A DNA stretch of 64,000 nucleotides, taken from NCBI RefSeq assembly GCF_003363265.1, contig NZ_QRBF01000002.1:207826-271825 (forward strand), in the 5' to 3' direction. Shown piece after piece: positions 8,241-16,821 of the stretch. Made by a program: the position numbers and the translations under genes. The notes below the pieces were generated by a model, which saw nothing but the letters and a program-made list of their open reading frames with translations, was not told the origin of the DNA and made no database searches. Position 1 is the first letter of the stretch. Each line of letters opens with the position of its first letter. The stretch is from Dyella psychrodurans. Lineage in GTDB: Bacteria; Pseudomonadota; Gammaproteobacteria; Xanthomonadales; Rhodanobacteraceae.

Positions 8241-9524
8241 TCAGCGCAGGCTCGCTACCACGCTTCGACCAGGTGCGCAGGAAACCGGGCCGGAGTCGTT
8301 TGCCGCACTGTTGTCATCCCACTGCGCGAGCGCGTAGACGGAGCCGTCTTCGGCATAGGGGAAAGGTGCGCTGAAGCTGTTTTGCAGCGACTCGGTAACT
8401 TTCGGTAGCAGTTGTGTGATGTGTGCATCGCGCGGACGGCTGGATTCGTTTACGCGCACGCGCAACTCGGTGCCTATGTTCAGGCGCGAAGCCATGCGAG
8501 AAGGAAAGACCGCAACGACATCGCTTTTGCGGCAATCGGTGGCACGCACCAGGGTTGCGCCAGCAGTTACCTGCGTGCCGACTGGCGCAATGACTTCTTG
8601 CGCCGTACCGGGCGCATAGGCTTTGACGTCGTAGTCGGATAGCGCGTGGACGCGATCCTGTTCGTGCCCGATCAGCTGATTGAGATTCGTCAGTTGATTG
8701 TTCAGGGCATCGGCCTGCGACTGTTCATCCTTGATGCTGTTCTGCAGGTCGGCACGACGTTGCGTCAGCTGCGGAAGTTGGCCATTGCTGTCCTGACCGG
8801 CGGAAACATACACGCCGCGTTTGGCGGCGGCGATGCCCGCACTGATGTTCTGGGCGTTCTGATCCAGTGCATCGGCCTCGCTGCGTGCCGCGTCGGCTTC
8901 GCTACGCGCTTCATCGACGACGGCTGCGCTGATGGCGCCGTCGCGCTCCAGTGCCATGGCGCGCGTGTACTTGGTATCGAGTTCCTGCAGCTTCTCCGAG
9001 GTCGCGTCTTGCTGGGCCTGAAGGGCTTCGTAGGAATTCTCAAGCTGTGCCACGCTGGCATGCTGGTATTTCTGATATTGCTGCGTGGTGTAGTCGAGCA
9101 TGCGCTGGTCGGCCTGAAGACGACTGTCGAGATCGTCGAGATGGCTTTGCAATTCCAGACGCTGCGTGAGCATCGTGGTCAATGAGTCGTGCGCAACGGT
9201 CGCATTCTTGATGACGGCGACTGTCTCGCCCGGCTTGATCGGTTGTCCGTTCTGCGCGTATTGCGCGCTGACGGTGCCGCTGATCGGCGTGGTGATGAGA
9301 ATCGCCGGCGCATTGAGAATCGCACGCGTGGCGTCGCCGGAGACCCACGGCTCGAACAACGTGGACAGCAACAACCATCCAATGAACGCCAACAAGGCGT
9401 AGCCGGCGAGACGCGGTACGACGGCGAAAGGCGATGGCTTGGCAGGCTTGATCTCACGAATAGGTGGAGGTGTGGCATGTGGCAAGCGTTCGCTGGGTTC
9501 TCTGGGAAGCAATTCGGTCTTCAA
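8241..9524 (-). CDS. HlyD-family membrane-fusion (periplasmic adaptor) protein, TTG start
   Basis: A 427-residue protein with one N-terminal membrane anchor (about 38-57), a first lipoyl half (ILITTPISGTVSAQYAQNG, PGETVAVIKN), a long coiled-coil hairpin (about 105-300, rich in Q/E/A/D) and the second lipoyl half/beta-barrel (YDVKAYAPGTAQEVIAPVGTQVTAGATLV). The only start fitting the domain is TTG at 9524, preceded by AGAGG with 9 bp spacing. Adaptors of this type bridge an inner-membrane transporter and a TolC-like channel. Here it is the first gene of the operon containing the GT2 synthase and an outer-membrane factor, so it probably bridges those two. The family is firm; the partnership is inferred from context. 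Confidence 0.9.
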   Translation of the reverse strand: MKTELLPREPSERLPHATPPPIREIKPAKPSPFAVVPRLAGYALLAFIGWLLLSTLFEPWVSGDATRAILNAPAILITTPISGTVSAQYAQNGQPIKPGETVAVIKNATVAHDSLTTMLTQRLELQSHLDDLDSRLQADQRMLDYTTQQYQKYQHASVAQLENSYEALQAQQDATSEKLQELDTKYTRAMALERDGAISAAVVDEARSEADAARSEADALDQNAQNISAGIAAAKRGVYVSAGQDSNGQLPQLTQRRADLQNSIKDEQSQADALNNQLTNLNQLIGHEQDRVHALSDYDVKAYAPGTAQEVIAPVGTQVTAGATLVRATDCRKSDVVAVFPSRMASRLNIGTELRVRVNESSRPRDAHITQLLPKVTESLQNSFSAPFPYAEDGSVYALAQWDDNSAANDSGPVSCAPGRSVVASLR

Positions 9525-10020
9525 GATGTTTCGCCTCTGTCAGTTCGCGCCGCGCAGACGCCTACGCCCATGCGCCAAAGCGGGGCGGAGAAAGTGCACA
9601 TCATCAGAGATGACAGCTGATTGCTTAACGTCCGGCGGGCAGATGGCCTACGTGCCGCGAATCGTCGTTCCGTTGTCGACGGTTCCTGATTGATGCGCTG
9701 CGTCAGCACCGAACGGGAACAAGGAATAGTGGTTCGGCCATGAACGTCGCCTGTCTTGCGATGCACAAACGCTCAATTCGAGTTAGATTTCAGTTCAAAA
9801 AATGAACATGCTTAACGTTGCATCGACGAGACATAGATCAACATTCGACAGTTGTGCGATGTATTGCTAGCGCTACGCAGCACGATGTGCGGCTAAGCCG
9901 TTGATCGTCGTCCATGGATGATGGTGTGCCAGATCCGCCAACGCGCATTGGCGGCGACATTGCGTTGTTTAGTCGCGATTCGATTTGGTGAATGTATCGC
10001 GGAGACGCGATATGTGACGC
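9525..10020. promoter_or_regulatory. 496-bp non-coding region upstream of the polysaccharide operon
   Basis: No credible gene was found. The stretch around 9780-9850 is AT-richer than its surroundings and should hold the operon promoter, reading leftward. Inverted repeats seen are GTTCA-N5-TGAAC at 9793-9807, CCGCCAA-N6-TTGGCGG at 9935-9954, and TATCGCG-GAGA-CGCGATA at 9995-10012. The last is close to the ybeY stop and could be a terminator stem, although no T-tract follows. No promoter could be assigned with confidence. Confidence 0.45.
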
Positions 10021-10518
10021 TTAGATGTCACGCTCGATCGCGTAAGGGTCGGCAATGCCAAGTCCAGCAAGCACCCGCTTTTCAAGTGCTTCCATCGCTT
10101 CGGCTTCTGCGTCGTCGATGTGATCGTAGCCAAGCAGGTGTAACACGCCGTGCACGGTCATGTGCGCCCAGTGGTCATTGGCGAACTTGCCTTGTTGCTT
10201 CGATTCGCGCGCCACCACTGGCGCGCAGATCACCAGGTCGCCGATCAGCGGCAAGGTCAGGCCCGGCGGGAGTTCCGCCGGAAACGACAACACGTTGGTC
10301 GCATAGTCTTTGTCGCGGTAGGCATGATTGAGCTTGCGGCCTTCTTTGGCATCAACGATGCGGATGGACAGCTCGGCAGCCTTGCGGCGCCTGGCGCCGC
10401 GCAGCGCGGCGTCCACCCATCGTTGAAAGCTGCGTGCAGAAGGCAGCCCGGTACGTGCTACACCGTAGTTGACATGAACGATATGCGAACCTGATGGCTG
10501 CGACTTACTTGCCGCCAT
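10021..10518 (-). CDS. ybeY: Endoribonuclease YbeY
   Basis: A 165-residue zinc-dependent RNase needed for 16S rRNA 3'-end maturation and late 70S quality control. The metal-binding signature [11 protein letters not shown] is at 123-133 (His 123, 127, 133), and the substrate-fold motif [10 protein letters not shown] is about 75-84. The chosen start (MAASK) overlaps the end of phoH by 14 bp, consistent with translational coupling of ybeZ and ybeY. An ATG 30 bp further upstream would add ten basic residues. In most gammaproteobacteria ybeX follows directly; here it is separated. Confidence 0.96.
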   Translation of the reverse strand: MAASKSQPSGSHIVHVNYGVARTGLPSARSFQRWVDAALRGARRRKAAELSIRIVDAKEGRKLNHAYRDKDYATNVLSFPAELPPGLTLPLIGDLVICAPVVARESKQQGKFANDHWAHMTVHGVLHLLGYDHIDDAEAEAMEALEKRVLAGLGIADPYAIERDI

Positions 10519-11518
10519 TGCCTTGCTTCCCCGAACCTTGCTCGCCATTGTTCGATTCCTCGAAGGCTTCGTAAGCACGCACGATCTTGGCCACCAGAGG
10601 ATGGCGCACGACGTCGCGCGAGGTAAAGAAAGTGAAGCTGATGCCGTCCACGCCGCGCAGTACTTCAACCGCGTGACGCAGGCCCGAGCGCACGTGGCGG
10701 GGTAGGTCGATCTGGCTGACGTCGCCGGTGATCACCGCCACGGAGCCGAAACCGATGCGCGTGAGGAACATCTTCATCTGCTCGACGGTGGTGTTCTGCG
10801 CTTCGTCGAGAATCACGTACGAGTCGTTGAGGGTGCGTCCGCGCATGTAAGCAAGCGGCGCGATCTCGATCACGTTGCGTTCGATCAGCTTGGCGACTTT
10901 TTCGAAGCCGAGCATTTCGTACAGCGCGTCGTAAAGCGGGCGCAGGTACGGGTCCACTTTCTGCGACAAATCACCGGGCAGGAAGCCGAGCTTTTCGCCT
11001 GCTTCCACTGCGGGGCGAACGAGCAGCAAGCGTTGCACGCGATTGGCTTCGAGTGCTTCGACCGCACTCGCTACCGCAAGATAGGTTTTGCCTGTGCCGG
11101 CCGGTCCAACGCCGAAGTTGATGTCGTGCGTGGTAATTGCATGCAGGTAGCGTGCCTGATTCGAGCCGCGGCCTTTGATGACGCCGCGTTTCACCTTGAT
11201 GGTGACTTCCTGTGCGCTCTCGGCCGCTTCGTCGGTGATCGCTTCGATGCCCGAATCGGCAAGCTGCAGATTGATCTTCGCGCCCGTCAGCGATTCGTTT
11301 TCCGTCGCTGCGTAAAGTGCCTTCAGCACTTTTTCGCCCGCGCGTGCGGCGCCCTCTTCGCCGATCACCTGAAAGAGATTGCCGCGGTGATCGATTTCCA
11401 CGCCCAAGCGCAATTCCACCTGGCGCAGATGTTCGTCAAACGGGCCGCACAGGTTGGCGAGCCGGGCGTTGTCTTCCGGATCGAGGGCGAAGTCGCGTTG
11501 GTTCAAGCCGTTGGTCAT
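10505..11518 (-). CDS. phoH: PhoH-family ATPase (YbeZ)
   Basis: A 337-residue cytoplasmic ATPase. An N-terminal KH-like/RNA-binding region (about 30-75) precedes the PhoH ATPase core with Walker A GPAGTGKT at 138-145 and Walker B VILDEAQN (Asp238-Glu239). The tail is Gln/Gly/Asn-rich. YbeZ interacts functionally with YbeY in RNA metabolism, and the two genes overlap here. It lies 67 bp downstream of the GNAT gene, same strand. Confidence 0.95.
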   Translation of the reverse strand: MTNGLNQRDFALDPEDNARLANLCGPFDEHLRQVELRLGVEIDHRGNLFQVIGEEGAARAGEKVLKALYAATENESLTGAKINLQLADSGIEAITDEAAESAQEVTIKVKRGVIKGRGSNQARYLHAITTHDINFGVGPAGTGKTYLAVASAVEALEANRVQRLLLVRPAVEAGEKLGFLPGDLSQKVDPYLRPLYDALYEMLGFEKVAKLIERNVIEIAPLAYMRGRTLNDSYVILDEAQNTTVEQMKMFLTRIGFGSVAVITGDVSQIDLPRHVRSGLRHAVEVLRGVDGISFTFFTSRDVVRHPLVAKIVRAYEAFEESNNGEQGSGKQGNGGK

Positions 11519-11585
11519 GGGGTTATGTCGAAGTGCGTGGGTGGATTTGCCGTCCAGGCTTGCGCTGGAACGACGGTGTGACCCG

Positions 11586-12110
11586 TTACCTATCGCTTGC
11601 TAAATCGAGTCGATAGAAACGTGTGTCGACTGGCATGAACAGGAAACTCGCCGGCAAGCTCGTTTTCTCGATCAGCGAAAAGCCGTGCTTTTCGTAGAAG
11701 CGATGCGCGGCGCGGAATTTTTCGGTGGTGCCAAGAAAGATGCTTTGCACGTCGTGATGCCGTGCCCAATGTATCGCGGTATGCAGCAGCTTCTTCGCTA
11801 CGCCCCACTCGGAACCACGGTACTTTGCTGCCACAAACATCTTGCGCAAGGCGACGTTGTGCTCGCCGATATCCTTCAGCGCGATCGTACCAACCACCGT
11901 ATCGTCATGCAGCGCCACCCAGAAATTGCCGGCGCCGGACTGATAGAACGCGGGAATGGCCGAAAGATCGGGCTGCCGTGCCAAGTCGATATCGAAACCG
12001 AATTCGTCTCGCTGGATGGAAACGATCAAGGCTGTCGCTGCGTCGAAATACTCGGGCTGGCAGGGCATCAACCGGATGTGTGTGTCCGAGCTTGCGGCGT
12101 CTGCGCCCAT
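11586..12110 (-). CDS. GNAT-family N-acetyltransferase
   Basis: A 174-residue protein starting at MGADAASSD. The GNAT acetyl-CoA fold is visible: IRLMPCQPEYFDAATALI at the N-terminus, FWVALHDDTVVGTIAL (beta4), then RKMFVAAKYRGSEWGVAKKLL (the motif A region, with R-x-x-G-x-[GA]), and FLGTTEKFRAAHRFYEKHGF (motif B). The gene starts 7 bp after the miaB stop, so it is probably in the miaB-ybeZ-ybeY transcript, where most relatives have no such gene. Substrate unknown. Confidence 0.88.
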   Translation of the reverse strand: MGADAASSDTHIRLMPCQPEYFDAATALIVSIQRDEFGFDIDLARQPDLSAIPAFYQSGAGNFWVALHDDTVVGTIALKDIGEHNVALRKMFVAAKYRGSEWGVAKKLLHTAIHWARHHDVQSIFLGTTEKFRAAHRFYEKHGFSLIEKTSLPASFLFMPVDTRFYRLDLASDR

Positions 12111-12117
12111 GCGAGAT

Positions 12118-13461
12118 TCAGGCGGCCTGGCTGTCCGCGCTGCCGATCCGTCCACGCAGCGAATTGGCCATCGCTTCGGTGATCACTACATCCACGAATT
12201 GACCAATCAGACGGGCAGGGCCGGGGAAGTTCACGTAGCGCATGTTTTCGGTGCGGCCCGTGAGTTCGTTCGGGTTCTTCTTGCTCGGCTTTTCCACCAG
12301 CACGCGCTGCACGGTGCCGACCATCGCTTCGTTGATCTGCCTGGCGTTGGCGTTGAGCACGGCCTGCAGTCGCGCAAGGCGCTCGTGTTTCACGGCGGCG
12401 GGCGTGTCGTCTTCAAGATTGGCCGCCGGGGTACCAGGGCGCGAGGAGAAGATGAAGGAGAAACTCTGATCGAAACCGACGTCGTCGATCAGCTTCATGG
12501 TCTTCTCGAAGTCGCTGTCTGTTTCGCCCGGGAAGCCGACGATGAAGTCCGAGGAGATGCAGATATCCGGACGCACCGCACGCAGCTTGCGGATCTTCTG
12601 TTTGAACTCCAGTGCCGTGTAACCGCGCTTCATCGCCGTGAGGATGCGATCGGAACCGGCCTGCACCGGAAGATGCAGGAAGTTGGCGAGCTTGGGCACG
12701 TTTGCATAGGCCTCGATCAGCGAGTCGGAAAACTCCAGCGGATGCGAGGTGGTGAAGCGGATGCGGCCGATGCCTTCGAGCTGCGCGATGGCATGGATGA
12801 GCACGGCAAGATCCGCCGTGCCGCCGTCGTGCGTGGGGCCGCGATAGGCATTGACGTTCTGGCCTAGCAGGATCACTTCGCGCACGCCCTGGTCGGCGAG
12901 TTGCGCCACTTCCACGATTACGTCGTCGAACGGACGGCTGATTTCCTCGCCGCGGGTGTAGGGCACCACGCAGTACGAGCAGTACTTGGAGCAGCCTTCC
13001 ATGATCGAGACGAAAGCGGTGGGACCCTCGGCACGCGGTTCGGGCAGGCGGTCGAACTTCTCGATCTCGGGGAAGCTGATGTCCACCTGCGGCTTGCCGG
13101 TGGCGCGCTTGGCTTCGATCAGTTCGGGCAGGCGGTGCAGGGTCTGCGGGCCGAAGACCAAATCCACGAATGGCGCACGCTTGATGATCGCCTCGCCTTC
13201 CTGCGAGGCTACGCAGCCGCCCACGCCGATCAGCACCGGCTTGCCGCCCTGTTTGTGCTCCTTCCAGCGGCCAAGCTGGCTGAAGACCTTTTCCTGCGCC
13301 TTCTCGCGGATCGAGCAGGTGTTGATCAGGATCACGTCTGCTTCGGACTCGTCCTGGGTCAACTCCAGGCCGTGCGACGCCTTCAGCACGTCGGCCATTT
13401 TGGCCGAGTCGTACTCGTTCATCTGACAGCCGTGGGTCTTGATGAAAAGCTTGCCGCTCAT
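12118..13461 (-). CDS. miaB: tRNA-2-methylthio-N6-dimethylallyladenosine synthase MiaB
   Basis: A 447-residue radical-SAM methylthiotransferase that converts i6A37 to ms2i6A37 in tRNAs. The N-terminal UPF0004 domain holds three auxiliary-cluster cysteines ([12 protein letters not shown], Cys12; [20 protein letters not shown]). The radical-SAM CxxxCxxC is in [17 protein letters not shown]-terminal TRAM domain follows ([27 protein letters not shown]). The start [12 protein letters not shown] is the family start; upstream in-frame sequence is not conserved-looking. First gene of the minus-strand miaB-GNAT-ybeZ-ybeY group. Confidence 0.97.
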   Translation of the reverse strand: MSGKLFIKTHGCQMNEYDSAKMADVLKASHGLELTQDESEADVILINTCSIREKAQEKVFSQLGRWKEHKQGGKPVLIGVGGCVASQEGEAIIKRAPFVDLVFGPQTLHRLPELIEAKRATGKPQVDISFPEIEKFDRLPEPRAEGPTAFVSIMEGCSKYCSYCVVPYTRGEEISRPFDDVIVEVAQLADQGVREVILLGQNVNAYRGPTHDGGTADLAVLIHAIAQLEGIGRIRFTTSHPLEFSDSLIEAYANVPKLANFLHLPVQAGSDRILTAMKRGYTALEFKQKIRKLRAVRPDICISSDFIVGFPGETDSDFEKTMKLIDDVGFDQSFSFIFSSRPGTPAANLEDDTPAAVKHERLARLQAVLNANARQINEAMVGTVQRVLVEKPSKKNPNELTGRTENMRYVNFPGPARLIGQFVDVVITEAMANSLRGRIGSADSQAA

Positions 13462-13648
13462 GGCGTTCGGTACCGTGGATGCGAAGGGCGCGGACGCAGG
13501 GTGCGCCGAACCGCTTAGTTTACTAGCCCCCCGGGCGACCTGCCACTGACGCGGACTCGGCGGATCAAGCACTTGCGGGTATGTCCTGCCGCACGAAATC
13601 GGTCATTCGGGCTTGGCGCCAGCCCGGCGGAGGGGCACACTGCCGCCC

Positions 13649-14746
13649 ATGCCCATCGTCGTACGCCAAGGGGGAGGCGCCGGCCCCAAGGCAGTCAGCC
13701 TCCCCGTGTTCCTGAGGACCCTTTTGCAGGTCGTGCTGGGTTGTGTCTTTTTGCTGCTGGCGGGGATGTGGGGCGGTCCCGCGCATGCCGGCACGCTTTA
13801 TCGCTGCGCCGGATCGCAGGGCGAAACGGTGTTCTCCAGCAGCACGGCGGGCTACAAGGACTGCAAGCAGGTGGCCTCGTTCGCCAGTGCCTCGCCGCGT
13901 TCCGGATCGCGACGTGAGGCATCCAGGGTAACGTCCCTGGCATGGGTGACCGGCTGGGTCGACACCACCGCCCGGCCCATTGCGCCGATCGTGGTGTCGC
14001 TGGAGAAGGTGGCAGGCAGCGTCGAAACCACGGCGCGCGCGCTTCCCGCACCGGTGGCGCCGGCCGGTCGGCCAGGGCAATGGACTTATAACGAGTCGCG
14101 CGATGACTTACCCGCAGCGCTGGCTGGAGCGGGCGCGTCCGACTCGCCGGACAGCCGCGTCCTGCGCGGCGCGGTCTATCGCGTCGTGCATCGGGACGGC
14201 AGCGTCGAGTACACCAACATCCCGCCCGGTGGTGCGCAGGCGCGCAACGTCACGCGACTCTTCAGTTACATCGCCACCTGCATGGCGTGCAATCTGCACT
14301 CCCCGATCAATTGGGGCACGGTGCACCTCGATTTGACCGACTACGCCGACGTCATCCACAACGCGAGCCTCGAGTCGGGCGTCGACGAAGCGCTGATTCG
14401 CGCCATCATCCACGCCGAAAGTGCGTTCAATCCGCGCGCGATGTCGCTCAAGGGCGCACAGGGCCTGATGCAATTGATGCCCGGTACGGCCGACGACATG
14501 GGCGTGCTCGATGCCTTCGATCCGGCGCAGAACATCCGCGGCGGTGCACGCTACCTCGGTTTGTTGATGAAGAATTTCAACGGCGACATGAGGCTTGTTG
14601 CCGCAGCCTATAACGCGGGCCCTGCCGCCGTGCAGCACTACAACGGCGTTCCGCCGTTCGCGGAAACACAGGTCTATGTGCAACGTGTGGGCGAGTTGCT
14701 TCAGCGCTACAACAAGGCGTTGCATCCGCCGCTCGCGAGTCTTTAG
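13649..14746 (+). CDS. Lytic transglycosylase (SLT domain) with DUF4124 segments
   Basis: A 365-residue periplasmic peptidoglycan-cleaving enzyme. After a signal/anchor helix (about 20-45, ending GGPAHA) comes a DUF4124-like segment (GTLYRCAGSQGETVFSSS), then a variable linker, a second DUF4124-like segment (YRVVHRDGSVEYTNIPP), and the Slt70-type catalytic domain. In that domain the catalytic Glu lies in HAESAFNPRAMS, followed by GAQGLMQLMPGTA and AAAYNAGPAAV. Convergent with the protease gene downstream (6 bp between stops). The start at 13649 gives a normal signal length; an ATG 36 bp upstream is also open. Confidence 0.92.
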   Translation: MPIVVRQGGGAGPKAVSLPVFLRTLLQVVLGCVFLLLAGMWGGPAHAGTLYRCAGSQGETVFSSSTAGYKDCKQVASFASASPRSGSRREASRVTSLAWVTGWVDTTARPIAPIVVSLEKVAGSVETTARALPAPVAPAGRPGQWTYNESRDDLPAALAGAGASDSPDSRVLRGAVYRVVHRDGSVEYTNIPPGGAQARNVTRLFSYIATCMACNLHSPINWGTVHLDLTDYADVIHNASLESGVDEALIRAIIHAESAFNPRAMSLKGAQGLMQLMPGTADDMGVLDAFDPAQNIRGGARYLGLLMKNFNGDMRLVAAAYNAGPAAVQHYNGVPPFAETQVYVQRVGELLQRYNKALHPPLASL

Positions 14747-14752
14747 GCGATC

Positions 14753-15988
14753 TCAACCACCACTATTCGGGTCGCCGCCACTGCTCGAGGCCGAGGCGGC
14801 CGTCGGTACTTGCGGCGGCCGTTGGGTCACGGTGAGCATCAGATGGAACGGCACGCCGTTGCGCAGTCCGGATAGTTCGACATGGCCGCCTGGCTTGAGT
14901 GCGGCTTCGCGCCGGCTGAGATCCGCCGGATCGCGGATGTCGTCGTCGCCCAGGCGCAGCAGGATGTCGTGCGGCTGGATGCCTGCGATGGCGGCGGGGC
15001 CTCCCGCAATGACGTCGGTGACCTGGGCGCCGCGGGCGGCAGCGGGCAGACCGCTGTCCGCCGCTATCGGGACGAAACCGTAATCGGCGCCCAGCCAGCC
15101 GCGGATCACATGACCGGTTGCGATTAATTGTCGCAGGACGTTGGTTGCCGTATCGACGGGAATGGCGAATCCGATACCTTCTGCATTGGCGGCTTTGCCG
15201 ATCAGCAGGGTGTTGATGCCGACGAGATCACCGTTGCTGTTGACGAGGGCGCCACCGGAGTTGCCGAGGTTGATCGCGGCATCGGTCTGAATGAAATCTT
15301 CGGGGCTGCTGTTGCTGAGTTGTCGCCCGATGGCGCTGATGATGCCCATGGTGACCGTCTGGTTGAGACCCAGCGGATTGCCGATCGCCAGCACCACGTC
15401 GCCGACGCGAAGCTTTTTCGGATCGGCCATCTGGATCACCGGCAAGTTGCCGGCGTCGATTTTCAGTACGGCGAGATCGGTTTCTTCGTCGGCACCGACG
15501 AGCTTGGCCTTGGCCACGCGACCGTCGTAGAGCAACACCTGGATATCATCGGCATTGGCGATTACGTGATTATTGGTCAGTACATAACCTTCCGCGCTGA
15601 CGATCACGCCAGAACCAAGGTTTTGTTCGCGACGCGCGACCGGCGGGCCCGCGGGCGTGCCGCCGAACAGCTGCTGCATCAGCGGATCGGTGAACATGCG
15701 TACGGCCTGTTCGGTGACCACCTTGTTTGCGTAAATATTGACCACCGACGGTGCCGCTTTCGTCACGGCGTCGGCATAGGAAAAGGGGGCGCTGGCGGTG
15801 GGCGATGCGGTTTGCGTGATGGCGGGAGACGCAACACTGGTCGCTTCGGCCGGGGAGTGCTGCAAACCGAAGCGTGCGCGCAAATTGTCGCCGACCCTCG
15901 GCCACATCAAGCTGATCACGAACGCAAGCGCCAACCCGAGTACCACGAATCGGGCAATAAAGGCGACGATGCCTGCGGCATGCTTCAT
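14753..15988 (-). CDS. DegS/AlgW-like periplasmic serine protease with one PDZ domain
   Basis: A 411-residue HtrA-family protease anchored by one N-terminal helix (about 8-30). The catalytic triad is His141 (TNNHVIAN), Asp171 (EETDLAVLKI) and Ser244 (INLGNSGGALVN). A single PDZ domain follows (about 305-395; RGAQVTDVIAGGPAAIAGIQPHDILLRLG), with a Ser/Gly-rich tail. The membrane anchor and single PDZ match DegS/AlgW, the site-1 protease that starts sigma-E release by cleaving RseA/MucA, rather than soluble DegP/DegQ with two PDZ domains. No rseA/mucA is nearby, so the regulatory role is inferred. Confidence 0.93.
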   Translation of the reverse strand: MKHAAGIVAFIARFVVLGLALAFVISLMWPRVGDNLRARFGLQHSPAEATSVASPAITQTASPTASAPFSYADAVTKAAPSVVNIYANKVVTEQAVRMFTDPLMQQLFGGTPAGPPVARREQNLGSGVIVSAEGYVLTNNHVIANADDIQVLLYDGRVAKAKLVGADEETDLAVLKIDAGNLPVIQMADPKKLRVGDVVLAIGNPLGLNQTVTMGIISAIGRQLSNSSPEDFIQTDAAINLGNSGGALVNSNGDLVGINTLLIGKAANAEGIGFAIPVDTATNVLRQLIATGHVIRGWLGADYGFVPIAADSGLPAAARGAQVTDVIAGGPAAIAGIQPHDILLRLGDDDIRDPADLSRREAALKPGGHVELSGLRNGVPFHLMLTVTQRPPQVPTAASASSSGGDPNSGG

Positions 15989-16045
15989 GTCGTGATGCGA
16001 TCCGTGGAAGTGTGGCGGAGCGACGTGACCGCCTGTGCGGTTTTA

Positions 16046-16074
16046 TTGTAGGGTTCAAGACCTGAGGCTAGACT
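16046..16074 (+). promoter_or_regulatory. Possible petABC promoter
   Basis: TTGTAG and TAGACT are separated by 17 bp in the 227-bp gap between the divergent protease gene and petA. Both boxes are only moderate matches to the sigma-70 consensus. Confidence 0.3.
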
Positions 16075-16215
16075 AACGCGATTTTTTAAGCAGTACGATT
16101 TTGGATTTTGCAGGGGCACGATCCTGGGGCGGTCGGCGAAGCGCAATCTTTTTCGTCCGCAGTGGCAGAATCTGGTTTCTGCAGTGTCAATGGCATGCAA
16201 GTACCGGAGAGCCTG

Positions 16216-16821
16216 ATGGCGAACGAAGTCGTCGATCAAGGCCGCCGCCGCTTTCTCACCACGACGACTGCCGTGGTGGGTGGAGTGGGTGTGGTGGCGG
16301 CAGCAGTGCCTTTCATCAAGTCGTGGGAACCCAGTGCAAGAGCAAAAGCTGCAGGCGCTCCAGTCACTCAATCGCTTAAAAAGATCGAGCCCGGCCAGCA
16401 GTTGATCGTGGCCTGGCGCAGCCTCCCGGTATTCATCGTCAATCGCACGTCAGCTCAGCTTGCCGGTCTGCCCAAGCAGGAGTCGCGACTGGTCGACCCT
16501 AGCTCGACCGGCACGTCTGCCGACCAGCAACCGAAGTACGCGCAGAACGGTACGCGTTCCATCAAGCCCGAGTGGCTCGTGATGGTCGGCATCTGCACCC
16601 ATCTGGGTTGCGTGCCCGACTACGTGGGCGACATGAAACCCGAACCGTTCGACCCGAACTGGCAAGGCGGTTATTACTGCCCGTGCCATCACTCGCGCTA
16701 CGACATGGCGGGTCGCGTCTATCAGGGCGTGCCGGCACCGAAGAACATGGTGGTTCCGCCCTATCAGTATCTCGATGACACGACGATCCAGATCGGCGTG
16801 GACGCTCAGGGGGCTGCGTAA
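16216..16821 (+). CDS. petA: Ubiquinol-cytochrome c reductase Rieske iron-sulfur subunit
   Basis: A 201-residue subunit of cytochrome bc1. A Tat-type signal/anchor (RRRFLTTTTAVVGGVG, residues 10-25) tethers the Rieske domain. Cluster ligands are in CTHLGC (Cys127, His129) and CPCHHS (Cys155, His158), with Cys132 and Cys157 as the disulfide pair. The second box has His where CHGS is usual. GGAGA sits 6 bp before the ATG. The TAA stop overlaps the petB ATG by one base. It transfers electrons from ubiquinol at the Qo site to cytochrome c1. Confidence 0.97.
   Translation: MANEVVDQGRRRFLTTTTAVVGGVGVVAAAVPFIKSWEPSARAKAAGAPVTQSLKKIEPGQQLIVAWRSLPVFIVNRTSAQLAGLPKQESRLVDPSSTGTSADQQPKYAQNGTRSIKPEWLVMVGICTHLGCVPDYVGDMKPEPFDPNWQGGYYCPCHHSRYDMAGRVYQGVPAPKNMVVPPYQYLDDTTIQIGVDAQGAA

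Noticed and set aside
9439-9693. 84-codon plus-strand frame in the gap upstream of the polysaccharide operon
   Set aside because: It partly overlaps the HlyD gene antisense, has no ribosome site seen and no domain.
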